Shown here piece by piece: positions 29,368 to 37,467 of a DNA stretch of 64,000 nucleotides. The stretch covers positions 310,001 to 374,000 of the forward strand of contig NZ_JAUSTW010000005.1 of NCBI RefSeq assembly GCF_030813055.1, read 5' to 3'. The notes under the pieces were generated by a model. It had not been told where the DNA came from. It was given only the letters and a program-made list of their open reading frames with translations, and ran no database searches. Both the position numbers and the translations under genes were made by a program. This stretch comes from Neobacillus ginsengisoli (GTDB taxonomy: Bacteria; Bacillota; Bacilli; Bacillales_B; DSM-18226). Numbering within the stretch: position 1 is the first letter of the stretch; the number at the start of each line of letters is the position of its first letter.

Positions 29368-29382
29368 TGCAATCGCTTTCAT
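29368..29382 (-). promoter_or_regulatory. cre box (CcpA binding site)
   Basis: On the minus strand ATGAAAGCGATTGCA matches the consensus WTGNAANCGNWNNCW at every fixed position. It lies 160 bases upstream of the binding-protein start and suggests catabolite repression of the transporter/mannosidase operon. Confidence 0.7.
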
Positions 29383-29464
29383 TTCTCTCGAAAAAAAAAT
29401 TATACATCTGTACTTTAAAATCGAAAGGATCACTTAATATACCATTTATGTTTAAATATCATAT

Positions 29465-29496
29465 TGACATATTAACATACTCAAATAGATATGTCA
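29465..29496. promoter_or_regulatory. Inverted repeat, candidate operator
   Basis: TGACATAT (29465-29472) and ATATGTCA (29489-29496) face each other with 16 bases between them. The left half extends to TGACATATTAACA, which recurs at 18988-19000 in front of the first mannosidase gene. It lies between the hybrid regulator at 29533 and the ABC operon, so that regulator is the natural candidate. Confidence 0.4.
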
Positions 29497-29532
29497 TCTT
29501 TATTTTTCTAATTATCTAATTTTTTTGATAAT

Positions 29533-30672
29533 TTATAATGATGTTGTCTTTCCTTCAATTAGTGAATAATCTATTATGTTCTTAACCTCTACACTATGAT
29601 TCTTTATCTGATCAATTAATAATTCAATCGCTTTTCGTCCTATTTTCATTTCATCTTGCTTTATATGTGTAAAAAAATAATCATTGTAATGGTAATCGGG
29701 ATGATCAAAACAGGCAATAGAATAATCATCAGGAATCTGTTTTCCCAGGGATCTCAAGACTTGCGCAATGACAAGAGCAATTCCGTATTCACAAGCAACA
29801 AACGCAGTGATTTTTGGATTTTCCTGTATAAATTGTTTTAATTTAATCTCATCTTCCTCAAATTCATCTAATTGCTGACATGATGTTAAGGTACTAAACA
29901 ATTCCGTTAATATATAATTTGAATTTATCCCTAATCTCTTCTGAACATAAGCAGCAGTATATCCTTGAATTCTCTCTTCGATCGAGGACGTATATTCCTC
30001 AGGCGGAGAAATAAATGCAATGTTTTTATGCCCCAGGTTTAGCAGATAATCTGTTAGTTCTTGTGCAGCTGCTTTATTATCTGTTACTACCGAACAGCCA
30101 GGTATTCCTTTCAAATATCTATCAATTAACACCAACGGAAAACCATCCAAAACCAGTTTTAGCAGGTTTGCGGTATAATGTTGTCCACTTACCGGATAAA
30201 CGATAATTCCTGCCACCCCCTGCTGCAAGAGAGAGTGTATCGCTTTTTCCTCTTCGTGCTGATCACCATATGTCAACTTAATGATTAAATGATATTTCAT
30301 CTCAGAACAACGCTTCTCAATACTTTGTAAAAGCTTTTTTCCGTACCACTCTGAAAAAAAGTCAGGCACGATCAGTCCTATCAATCCGATTGGTTCTTCA
30401 CTCGTTTCATCACTTTGATCCTGCAACATCGGTTGTTTTAACACTTCAAAATCTGGTAATGACGATGCTACAAAGGACCCCTTTCCGCGAATCCGTTCAA
30501 TAAGACCTATTTGCGCAAGTTTTTCTAATGCCCTTTTGGATGTAATTCTACTTACATGATACTGATCTGCTAACTCTTTTTCTGAAGGAACGCGATTATT
30601 CGGTTTTAATTGTCCGGACTTAATCTGATTGAATAAATCAACAAAAATTTTTTCATACAAAGGTATATCCAT
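29533..30672 (-). CDS. GntR-type winged helix fused to LacI-type sugar-sensor domain
   Basis: A 379-residue AraR-type regulator. The N-terminal winged helix (MDIPLYEKIFVDLFNQIKSG, NRVPSEKELADQ, SRITSKRALEKL, RIRGKGSFVAS) is followed by a sugar-sensing domain (IGLIGLIVPDFFSEWYGKKL, VAGIIVYPVSGQHY, GFPLVLIDRYLKG). It is paralogous to the regulator at 21671 across the whole length, including the VSRITSK/ISRITSK box. It sits immediately upstream of the ABC operon, so it probably controls that operon through the inverted repeat at 29465. Start ATG 30672. Confidence 0.87.
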   Translation of the reverse strand: MDIPLYEKIFVDLFNQIKSGQLKPNNRVPSEKELADQYHVSRITSKRALEKLAQIGLIERIRGKGSFVASSLPDFEVLKQPMLQDQSDETSEEPIGLIGLIVPDFFSEWYGKKLLQSIEKRCSEMKYHLIIKLTYGDQHEEEKAIHSLLQQGVAGIIVYPVSGQHYTANLLKLVLDGFPLVLIDRYLKGIPGCSVVTDNKAAAQELTDYLLNLGHKNIAFISPPEEYTSSIEERIQGYTAAYVQKRLGINSNYILTELFSTLTSCQQLDEFEEDEIKLKQFIQENPKITAFVACEYGIALVIAQVLRSLGKQIPDDYSIACFDHPDYHYNDYFFTHIKQDEMKIGRKAIELLIDQIKNHSVEVKNIIDYSLIEGKTTSL

Positions 30673-30857
30673 CGTTACATCATCCTGTCAATAGAGAGTT
30701 GGTATATTAAATATATCATATTTTATATCATGTTATAAATAAAAATCACCTCTTATGTACTAAAAATACAGTTTGGAGAAAACCGATTTTGGTACACTAG
30801 AGGTGATAGAATAAACTGTTTTTAACAAATACAACTCTCTAAATTGCATACATATAG

Positions 30858-31949
30858 TTACATTCTGATTGTAGGAATATCAATTTCAACTTCCCTTCCA
30901 ATAGCTGCGGACCGGAGAATACCATCGATAATAGCCTGGTTTATTAAAATTTGCTCACCAGGGATTGGAGCTTCTTTTCCTTCTTGAATCGCTACCACAA
31001 AATCTCGAACCTTTTCATAAAAAATATCAGTTTGATGTTTTTGAACTGGAATGGGACTTTCCGTGTGATGTCCTAAAATATCATGGAACATAGTGATCGA
31101 CCCGATCCCACCGTCCCATACTCCGCTCCATGGTCCAGAACCTGCTGGTGTCACTTTTAATCCTGCATCCGTTCCTAAAAATAGTGTAGGACCGAGAGAG
31201 TCCATATGCATCGCCCAGGAGATTTTAAAGTTGAGTGCTATTCCACCCTCAAGTCTAATCAACGCCACACCAAAGTCTTCCACTTCAAACGCATCCGATT
31301 CTGGATGGTATTTCGGGTTCGTTCCAAAAAAATTGGAAGCATATGCAGATACTGTCAGAGGCTTTGGATAGCCTAGTGCATTTAATGCCATGTCAAGGGA
31401 ATAACATCCTATATCAGCAAGAGCACCCGCACCGGCCAACTCCTTTCTGATAAACGTACCACCGGGTATCCCACACCTTCTCCCACCACCTGTTTGGATG
31501 TAATAAACTTTACCTAATTGACCAGATTGGATTACTCGTTTCAATTCCTTCATATTCGGATCATAACGAGGCTGGAATCCAATCGTCAGGATCTTTTCTA
31601 TTTTTTTCGCGGCACTTACCATCTCAGTAGCTTGTTCAAGAGTGATAGCCATCGGTTTTTCCACTAAAACATGTTTCTCTGCCTGCAGTGAATCGATACT
31701 GACGCTATGGTGTGAATTATTGGGTGTACAAATACTGACACCATCCAAATTTAATTCTAGCAAGTTCTTATAATTATCAAAACCCAGAGCTCCCTTCAAA
31801 TCGAATTTCTGGATAAACTCATCCGCCTTTCCAGGAATCACGTCTGCTATAGCCACGACTTCAACGTCAGCCATCTTTTTGTATGCAGTTACATGTTTAC
31901 CGGCAATTCCACCACTTCCGATAATGCCAATCCGAACAGTTTTGGACAT
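30858..31949 (-). CDS. Gfo/Idh/MocA family oxidoreductase
   Basis: A 363-residue NAD(P)-dependent dehydrogenase. The Rossmann start is VRIGIIGSGGIAGKHVTAY, VEKPMAITLEQATEMV near 97-112 contains the catalytic EKP, and GAGALADIGCYSLDMALNAL near 178 is the region of the active-site His (here Cys-Tyr replaces the common x-H-x). The missing His in DIGCYSLD, present in the other family members here, may mean a different substrate class. It follows the broken iolB gene and precedes the hybrid regulator, so it could belong to either unit. Confidence 0.87.
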   Translation of the reverse strand: MSKTVRIGIIGSGGIAGKHVTAYKKMADVEVVAIADVIPGKADEFIQKFDLKGALGFDNYKNLLELNLDGVSICTPNNSHHSVSIDSLQAEKHVLVEKPMAITLEQATEMVSAAKKIEKILTIGFQPRYDPNMKELKRVIQSGQLGKVYYIQTGGGRRCGIPGGTFIRKELAGAGALADIGCYSLDMALNALGYPKPLTVSAYASNFFGTNPKYHPESDAFEVEDFGVALIRLEGGIALNFKISWAMHMDSLGPTLFLGTDAGLKVTPAGSGPWSGVWDGGIGSITMFHDILGHHTESPIPVQKHQTDIFYEKVRDFVVAIQEGKEAPIPGEQILINQAIIDGILRSAAIGREVEIDIPTIRM

Positions 31950-32047
31950 ATGTTTTCCCCCATTTCATAATAATGAAATCAAAGTTCCTAGTAATTTGGT
32001 AAAATAGTGATTTAATCGAATCCTATGATTCTATTTACAATGTTTTG

Positions 32048-32341
32048 TTAAATAATTGCGAAAAGAGGGTAGGGCTCAACCCCTTTTGGAATATGAAGAC
32101 ACCATGGGTCTTCTTCGAACAAATTATCGCGCTTCACTTTCTGAAAATTCCCGTTCCATTCTAAACGAACGGCTCCCTCAAGAAGCAGGATAGCCGTTTC
32201 TTTTCCGCTGTCTAAAAGAACCTCTGCTTCTCCCTCTACCAAATTGAAAATGCCGATATCCTGCAGCATATTAGGATGCTTGTTAACCATATCTGTTATC
32301 GTGGTGTAGCCTTGTTTTAACTCCCCAAGCTTTTCATACAT
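32048..32341 (-). pseudogene. iolB: Truncated iolB (5-deoxy-glucuronate isomerase)
   Basis: Encodes only the first 90 or so residues of an IolB-type enzyme (normally about 270): GYTTITDMVNKHPNMLQDIG, VLLDSGKETAILLLEGAVRL and EEDPWCLHIPKGVE. After KGVE the reading ends in PYPLFAII and stop, and nothing resembling the C-terminal two thirds follows before the next gene. The ATG has an intact AAAGGAGGTTTCACTAG, so the loss is recent or tolerated. It lies 77 bases after iolE in the remains of an inositol operon. Confidence 0.65.
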
Positions 32342-32418
32342 CTAGTGAAACCTCCTTTTCATGCCCAACACTTTGAAACATGTGCATATGTCGTTTTACC
32401 ATTTCATCAGTTCCTTCT

Positions 32419-33315
32419 TTATAATCCGCTCGTTTCACGGATATATTGGCGTGCCTTTACTGCATATTCAAAAGGATTCGCCAAATGAGGATCCTGTTCA
32501 GCTTCAACTACCATCCATCCTTTATAACCAGCTGCATCCAATGCCTCGAACACCGGTTTAAAGTCTATGCCTCCGTCTCCCGGAACAGTAAATACTCCAG
32601 CTTTAACTGCTTGAAGAAAACTCAGTTTCTCTTCTCTGACCTTATTGGCCAAATCAATACGGACATCCTTTAGATGTACATGATGAATCCGATCAATATG
32701 TTTATATAAAACTTGTAAATAATCCTCACCGGAAAACACAAGGTGGCCGGTATCATAAAGAAGCGACACTTTCACAGGATCCGTTTCAGCCATTAGCCGG
32801 TCAATTTCTTCTGCCGTTTGTACCCCTGTGCCCATATGGTGGTGGTATACAATTTTCATATCCTTTTCAGCCGCCAGATCACCAAGATGTTGCAAACCGG
32901 TGGCTAGAAGCTGCCACTCCTCATCCGAAAAGACAGGCTTCCTGTCAAACAATGCGGTTTCCATTTGTCCTTGAATACTATTGCCTTGTTCAGAAACTAC
33001 GATGACCTTTGCACCCATTTCAAGTAAAAAATCACGGTGTGCTTTAAAAGCTTCCGCTGTTTCTTCCAGCGGTCTGGAGGTTAAAAAAGCACTAAACCAA
33101 GCACTTGCGATTTCCAAGCCACGCAATGACAATGTTTTCTTAAGGACTGCAGTATTGCGCGGATACTTATTTCCAACCTCACTTCCTGAAAAACCGGCAA
33201 GTGCCATTTCGCTGATGCATTGCTCAAATGTGATGTCACCGCCGAGCTCAGGCATATCATCATTCGTCCAGCCAATTGGCGCAATCGCCAATTTTACTTG
33301 ATTACCCTCAAACAT
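32419..33315 (-). CDS. iolE: Inosose dehydratase
   Basis: Converts 2-keto-myo-inositol (inosose) to 3D-(3,5/4)-trihydroxycyclohexane-1,2-dione, the second step of myo-inositol breakdown. The 298-residue length is normal for this xylose-isomerase-like TIM barrel. Recognisable blocks are [75 protein letters not shown] and [13 protein letters not shown], with the metal-binding Glu, Asp and His in the last strands. The ATG follows AAGGGGGTGGAGATAC. It is the only intact gene left between broken iolD and iolB, so by itself it cannot complete the pathway. Confidence 0.92.
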   Translation of the reverse strand: MFEGNQVKLAIAPIGWTNDDMPELGGDITFEQCISEMALAGFSGSEVGNKYPRNTAVLKKTLSLRGLEIASAWFSAFLTSRPLEETAEAFKAHRDFLLEMGAKVIVVSEQGNSIQGQMETALFDRKPVFSDEEWQLLATGLQHLGDLAAEKDMKIVYHHHMGTGVQTAEEIDRLMAETDPVKVSLLYDTGHLVFSGEDYLQVLYKHIDRIHHVHLKDVRIDLANKVREEKLSFLQAVKAGVFTVPGDGGIDFKPVFEALDAAGYKGWMVVEAEQDPHLANPFEYAVKARQYIRETSGL

Positions 33316-33329
33316 GTATCTCCACCCCC

Positions 33330-33606
33330 TTAGTACGCACGCGCTTTTTCAATATTTGATTGTTTGTTTTTAAATGCTTTCAGGATGCTTTCTTTTTCCG
33401 ATACTTCTGCCATCGCCCGTCATCGCATATACTTCTTTCTCCGGCTCCGCAATCTTTACAGCACCGTTCTCAGCAGGATTGGTTAACACACGCATTGCAT
33501 TCAGCATGGTAGACATTAACTGCTTCGGACGGGTGACACGGTCCCAATACTTACTCACAGAACGAAAGGCATCATTTGTAATTCTAGCGGGTTCATATTC
33601 TCCCAT
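33330..33606 (-). pseudogene. iolD: Internally deleted iolD remnant
   Basis: IolD, a thiamine-diphosphate enzyme that hydrolyses the trione ring, is normally about 640 residues. Here an internal block remains ([39 protein letters not shown]), which reads on to [14 protein letters not shown]. The true C-terminal tail ([14 protein letters not shown] to EKARAY) continues in another frame and ends at 33330. More than 80% of the gene is missing and the joint is out of frame, so no IolD activity is possible from here. Confidence 0.7.
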
Positions 33607-33655
33607 CCTTTTCCCTCAAAAATATTATGTTATTGCAAACATTTTAACTAGGTTA

Positions 33656-34678
33656 CTAGATAACAGCTGATTGCTGAACGTGCTTAAACTGAACAGGCAG
33701 ACCGGTTTCAAGCGATTTTTTTGCTGCTTCTGCAATGCGTTGTGCCTGCAAGCCATCAAAGCCCGTACAGCTAATTGGCTGATTCTCGAGGATGGCATTA
33801 GTAAACTCCTTTACTTCGTCAATATAGGCCTGGGTATAACGTTCTAGGAAAAAGTACAGCGGTTTTCCCTTTGAAACATGGGCAGCAGTTGAAACCTCTA
33901 CTGTATTAGCACGGTTGTTGTCCGCTTGCGCAGCCCCCTTTTCACCAAATATTTCCAGCCTCTGATCATATCCATAAACTGCACGACGGCTATTATCAAT
34001 CACTCCAAGTGCTCCGTTCGCGAATTTTAAAGAAATAATAGCTGTATCAATATCTCCCGCATCTTCAAAAGCTTTATCCACTAACACAGCCCCGATGGCA
34101 TTTACCTCCACGATCTCACTGTTCATGATATAGCGGGCCGTATCAAAGTCGTGAATGGTCATGTCCATAAACATTCCACCTGACGATTTTATATATTCAA
34201 CACCCGGCGGTTCGGGATCCCTTGACGTTATTCGTAAAATATGTGGCGAACCAATATCACCATCTTTAACGAGCTGGCGGATTTTGCGGAAATTAGGATC
34301 AAATCGGCGATTAAAACCAACTTGAAGCTTTACACCCGCCTTTTCAACTGCAGCAAGTGCCTCTTCGGTTTCTTCCACGGTAAAACTAATCGGTTTTTCA
34401 CAGAAGATATGTTTCCCTGCTGCGGCAGCTTCTTTAATAATGGCTGTATGTGTATTAGTCGGTGAACAAATAAATACAGCATGAATTTCGGGATCATTCA
34501 GGATGTCTTGATAATTTGTGGTTAACACTTCAATTTGTTTCTCTCTTGCCCATGATTCAAGGTGCACAATTGCGACATCTGACACACTTTTCACCCTGAT
34601 ATTGGGAATGTTTCTCAAATTGTCTACATGTATTTTCCCAATCCGTCCGGCTCCGATAATTCCTACAGTCAATGTCAT
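33656..34678 (-). CDS. iolG: Inositol 2-dehydrogenase-like Gfo/Idh/MocA oxidoreductase
   Basis: Oxidises myo-inositol (or a related cyclitol or sugar) to the 2-keto form with NAD+. Its 340 residues are the usual length. VGIIGAGRIGKIHVDNL is the Rossmann start, FCEKPISFTVEETEEA near 92-107 the EKP motif with the catalytic Lys, and GGMFMDMTIHDFDTARYIM near 168-186 carries the Asp and His of the IolG active site. The ATG follows AAAGGAGGATAAAGTA. It is the first gene after the promoter flanked by two LacI-type operators and is followed by broken iolD. Intact, so it may now serve another sugar. Confidence 0.85.
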   Translation of the reverse strand: MTLTVGIIGAGRIGKIHVDNLRNIPNIRVKSVSDVAIVHLESWAREKQIEVLTTNYQDILNDPEIHAVFICSPTNTHTAIIKEAAAAGKHIFCEKPISFTVEETEEALAAVEKAGVKLQVGFNRRFDPNFRKIRQLVKDGDIGSPHILRITSRDPEPPGVEYIKSSGGMFMDMTIHDFDTARYIMNSEIVEVNAIGAVLVDKAFEDAGDIDTAIISLKFANGALGVIDNSRRAVYGYDQRLEIFGEKGAAQADNNRANTVEVSTAAHVSKGKPLYFFLERYTQAYIDEVKEFTNAILENQPISCTGFDGLQAQRIAEAAKKSLETGLPVQFKHVQQSAVI

Positions 34679-34715
34679 TACTTTATCCTCCTTTTATGTA
34701 TGGTAGAACAATAAA

Positions 34716-34729
34716 GTTAAGCGCTTTCT
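34716..34729. promoter_or_regulatory. LacI-type operator, proximal (imperfect)
   Basis: GTTAAGCGCTTTCT matches the distal palindrome at 11 of 14 positions. It lies just downstream of the -10 box at 34738, where a bound repressor would block initiation. Confidence 0.6.
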
Positions 34730-34737
34730 CTAGTATA

Positions 34738-34765
34738 ATTATACATATTCTTATTTCAATCTCAA
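34738..34765 (-). promoter_or_regulatory. Sigma-A-type promoter of the iolG operon
   Basis: On the minus strand TTGAGA (34760-34765) and TATAAT (34738-34743) are 16 bases apart. It lies 60-90 bases upstream of iolG and between the two operators. Confidence 0.6.
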
Positions 34766-34793
34766 AATTATTTTGATTTTTGAAAAAATTTTA

Positions 34794-34807
34794 GTTAAGC
34801 GCTTAAC
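34794..34807. promoter_or_regulatory. LacI-type operator, distal (perfect)
   Basis: Perfect 14-bp palindrome GTTAAGCGCTTAAC with the central CG pair typical of LacI/GalR operators. Its centre is 78 bp from that of the proximal site, a spacing that would allow looping. Confidence 0.7.
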
Positions 34808-34840
34808 CCAAAGCTAATGGAAAGCTTCCGTTACCATCGA

Positions 34841-35866
34841 TCAGCTTTGTTTAGATGAATCTTTTTCATTTAAATCTCTTACTGACTCCCGCTCAACAAT
34901 TGTTGGCGCAAGCATTATCCGATGCTTAGGAAGAGCGGGGTTTTCAATCGACTGCAGCAGTTGATGAATAGCATAATGAGCTAATTCAGAAATAGGCTGT
35001 GCAATTGTCGTTAAGCCTGGGTCCGTTATTTCCGCGTGAATCGTGTTATCAAAACCAATGATTGATAGATCATTCGGAATAGATATTTTTGCTTTCCGGG
35101 CTTCATTAATAAAAACCGCAGCAATTAAATCGGTAGAAGCAAAAACGGCAGTTGGCTTTTCCTCCAACATAAATATTTGATGGGAAGCTTTTTTCGCTTC
35201 TTCAATGATAGATTTTGATTGGATAACCAATGTGTTATCAATGTTAATTCCTTCATCAACAAGTGACTGAATAAAGCCGTCTAATCTCAATTTACCGCTG
35301 GCACGTTCGATTTCTGTGATAATGGCAATATTTCGATGACCTTTCTCTAATAAGTATCGGCCCGCAAGATATCCCCCTTTTAAGTCATCAGTAGTAACAA
35401 CTTGTGAAGTTAAAGCTAGATGGCCAATTGAAAACATTAGGAAAGGAATTTTCCGATTGTTAAGCTTTTTCAGTACATTCAACTCTACTGGTTCAGTTGC
35501 TATGATAATGCCGTCAACTTGCTTTTTTATTAAGAGATCCAAATAGTCCTGCTCACGATCTCGATGATAATCTGTGCTGCACAATATCATCGAGTAACCC
35601 GTTATCCGAGCATTGTTTTCGAGAGCCCGTGCGACTTCAGCAAAAAAGGGGTTAGCTATATCAGGAACAAGTACACCAATTGTGAACGTTTTCTTTCCCG
35701 TTAACGCTGCAGCTACACTGCTCGGATGATAATCAAGTTCTTGCATGATATCAAAGACCTTTTTTTTCGTTTTCTCACTGATTCTTCCAGTATTATTTAT
35801 TATTTTGGATACTGTTGCAATCGACACATTGGCTTCCTTAGCTACATCATAAATGGTTGGTTTCAT
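34841..35866 (-). CDS. LacI/GalR family transcription repressor
   Basis: A 341-residue repressor with normal architecture. The helix-turn-helix is TIYDVAKEANVSIATVSKII at residues 3-22, the hinge PSSVAAALTG near 50-60, and the sugar sensor starts IGVLVPDIANPFFAEVARAL. It is encoded directly upstream of the iolG operon on the same strand, and two GTTAAGCGCTT operators lie in the gap, so it very likely represses that operon. B. subtilis uses a DeoR-type IolR for inositol, so this is a different control scheme. Start ATG 35866 follows AGAGGAGTATACC. Confidence 0.9.
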   Translation of the reverse strand: MKPTIYDVAKEANVSIATVSKIINNTGRISEKTKKKVFDIMQELDYHPSSVAAALTGKKTFTIGVLVPDIANPFFAEVARALENNARITGYSMILCSTDYHRDREQDYLDLLIKKQVDGIIIATEPVELNVLKKLNNRKIPFLMFSIGHLALTSQVVTTDDLKGGYLAGRYLLEKGHRNIAIITEIERASGKLRLDGFIQSLVDEGINIDNTLVIQSKSIIEEAKKASHQIFMLEEKPTAVFASTDLIAAVFINEARKAKISIPNDLSIIGFDNTIHAEITDPGLTTIAQPISELAHYAIHQLLQSIENPALPKHRIMLAPTIVERESVRDLNEKDSSKQS

Positions 35867-35998
35867 GGTATACTCCTCTTCGTGATTGTTAGGTTCGTCT
35901 TCCTTCAGATTTTTAATTTAATTTTAAAACAACTATCTAAAAAAATGTACACGGTTTTACGAAAGTCCGAAACTAATGATCCCGAACGGGACATTAAA

Positions 35999-36044
35999 AG
36001 GCGGAGTCAGTAGTGAGTGAAAAATCTCACTACCGACTCCGCCT
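35999..36044 (-). terminator. Long terminator hairpin between aquaporin and LacI genes
   Basis: A stem of 18 pairs with one mismatch (arms AGGCGGAGTC-GTAGTGAG and CTCACTAC-GACTCCGCCT), followed by TTTTAATG on the minus strand and ATTTGTTTTT on the plus strand. It should stop the aquaporin transcript. Confidence 0.75.
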
Positions 36045-36102
36045 ATTTGTTTTTGACTATCCATCTATAACACTCGACATACTGCGGGAGATGAATGTCA
36101 CT

Positions 36103-36768
36103 TTATTTTTCAGTGTTGAATACAAATTTCCCCACAAGAGCCGCAATGATACCACCTAAGATTGGGGCAACGATATATATCCATAATTGAGAAACAGCTT
36201 TTCCGCCAGCAAATATTGCTGGTGCAAGGCTCCGTGCAGGGTTAACAGAAGATCCTGTCAATGGAATACCAAATAAGTGGACTAACACTAATGTAAGACC
36301 AATTACAAGTCCAGCTAAAGAGGCATTACCATTTTTACCTGTTACGACCATAATAACTAAAATAAAGACGAATGTTAATACAGCTTCAACTAAGAACGCA
36401 CCCGAATATCCAAGCTTTTCAAAGCCATTTTGTCCTAGATTATCTATAGACATGTTTGATAATTTTAAAAAGGCTACTAAAATTGCAGTTCCTAAAAAAG
36501 CACCTAAAACTTGTGCTACTAAATAACAAAGAAGTTCTGAAGCATTTATTCGTTTGTTTACAAACATCGCAATTGACACTGCCGGGTTGATGTGGCATCC
36601 AGAAATGGTTCCGATACTATATGCCATTGCAACAAGGGATAATCCGAAGGCCAGAGCAATACCTAAAATACCAATTCCTTGTATTCCCCCACCTAAAACA
36701 ATTGTTCCAGTTCCGAACAAAACCAGTACAAAAGTACCGATAAATTCAGCAACTCCCTTTTTAAGCAT
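36103..36768 (-). CDS. Aquaporin Z-type water channel (MIP family)
   Basis: A 221-residue membrane channel with six hydrophobic helices. The two pore motifs are intact: SGCHINPAVSIAMF near 55-68 and TGSSVNPARSLAPAIF near 170-185, the latter with the selectivity-filter Arg. The length and the NPARSLAP block fit the water-specific AqpZ group better than GlpF, which is about 40 residues longer. Known members move water and sometimes small solutes across the cytoplasmic membrane. It is monocistronic, with its own terminator; ATG 36768 follows AGGAGGGGTATT. Confidence 0.88.
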   Translation of the reverse strand: MLKKGVAEFIGTFVLVLFGTGTIVLGGGIQGIGILGIALAFGLSLVAMAYSIGTISGCHINPAVSIAMFVNKRINASELLCYLVAQVLGAFLGTAILVAFLKLSNMSIDNLGQNGFEKLGYSGAFLVEAVLTFVFILVIMVVTGKNGNASLAGLVIGLTLVLVHLFGIPLTGSSVNPARSLAPAIFAGGKAVSQLWIYIVAPILGGIIAALVGKFVFNTEK

Positions 36769-37114
36769 AATACCCCTCCTTACACGTAGTTGAATCGCAT
36801 TTTTTCATTTGAATAGGGTAATTTTGTAGGCTTTTTAAATTTGGCTGTCCTGGATGCGTAAGCCATTTACGAAACGTTAAGATTTAAGTTATTGGTATCT
36901 TAGAGCTCTAAGTTACTATGAATATATGACATATATGAGTCATTTTAGACTTTTTTTGTGTCTACTTTTTTGATCTAATTTCAAATTACTTCTTATCTTA
37001 AAAGTGAGTAATATCAACATGTGCCAATACTGTAATACTTCTAACAAATTTCGCCAAGATAGGTTTTTTTAATTAGCTTATTAAATTTTATTAATATCAT
37101 CGATTAGAACAATT
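36769..37114. other. AT-rich intergenic region
   Basis: It contains the aquaporin promoter on its left. No gene, repeat or structured element was seen before the terminator at 37115. Confidence 0.4.
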
Positions 37115-37156
37115 AAAAAACGCTAAACTCAAACTAAAATTGAGTTTAGCGTTTTT
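37115..37156 (-). terminator. Terminator of the tRNA/tmRNA cluster
   Basis: Perfect stem AAAAACGCTAAACTCAA / TTGAGTTTAGCGTTTTT with a 7-base loop. It has T-runs in both directions and lies about 95 bases beyond the last tRNA. Confidence 0.8.
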
Positions 37157-37249
37157 CTTTTTTTGTATGTAATAGCCCACACAATTTCACTAGTTATGGC
37201 TGCTGCGTTCCCGCCCTGACCCGTTCTTAGTGTCCTCGTTGGACTATGA

Positions 37250-37321
37250 CTCCGCAGGTAGGACTCGAACCTACGACCGATCGGTTAACAGCCGATAGCT
37301 CTACCACTGAGCTACTGCGGA
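37250..37321 (-). tRNA. tRNA-Asn (GTT)
   Basis: The 72 bases fold as a standard cloverleaf: acceptor TCCGCAG/CTGCGGA, D-arm GCTC/GAGC, anticodon loop CTGTTAA, T-arm GTAGG-TTCGAGT-CCTAC and discriminator G. The 3' CCA is not encoded. It is the last gene of the cluster. Confidence 0.93.
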
Positions 37322-37356
37322 ATAATGGTTAGTTATTTTGCTAGCACAGAAATCTT

Positions 37357-37441
37357 TGGTGCGGGTGAAGGGAGTCGAACCCCCACGCCCTGCGGCGCCA
37401 GATCCTAAGTCTGGTGCGTCTGCCAATTCCGCCACACCCGC
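37357..37441 (-). tRNA. tRNA-Leu (TAG)
   Basis: An 85-base type II tRNA with a long variable arm. Acceptor GCGGGTG/CACCCGC, anticodon loop CTTAGGA, T-loop TTCGACT. The 3' ACCA is encoded. Confidence 0.93.
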
Positions 37442-37467
37442 AAAAAAGTTGTTTTTTAATGATTTAA

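Larger units (their letters stand above)
29209..29532. other. Promoter region of the ABC-transporter operon
   Basis: 324 bases with a cre box (29368-29382) and an inverted repeat (29465-29496), both annotated. The remainder is AT-rich with no gene. Confidence 0.5.

Noticed and set aside
32048..32341. Functional 97-residue cupin
   Set aside because: It matches only the N-terminal third of IolB and ends in a non-homologous tail.
32342..32418. Fragment of a GntR ligand domain between iolE and iolB
   Set aside because: A short frame ([20 protein letters not shown]) is open there but too short and non-specific to assign.
33370..33606. Intact 78-residue protein
   Set aside because: The sequence is an internal piece of IolD followed by an out-of-frame joint to the IolD tail.
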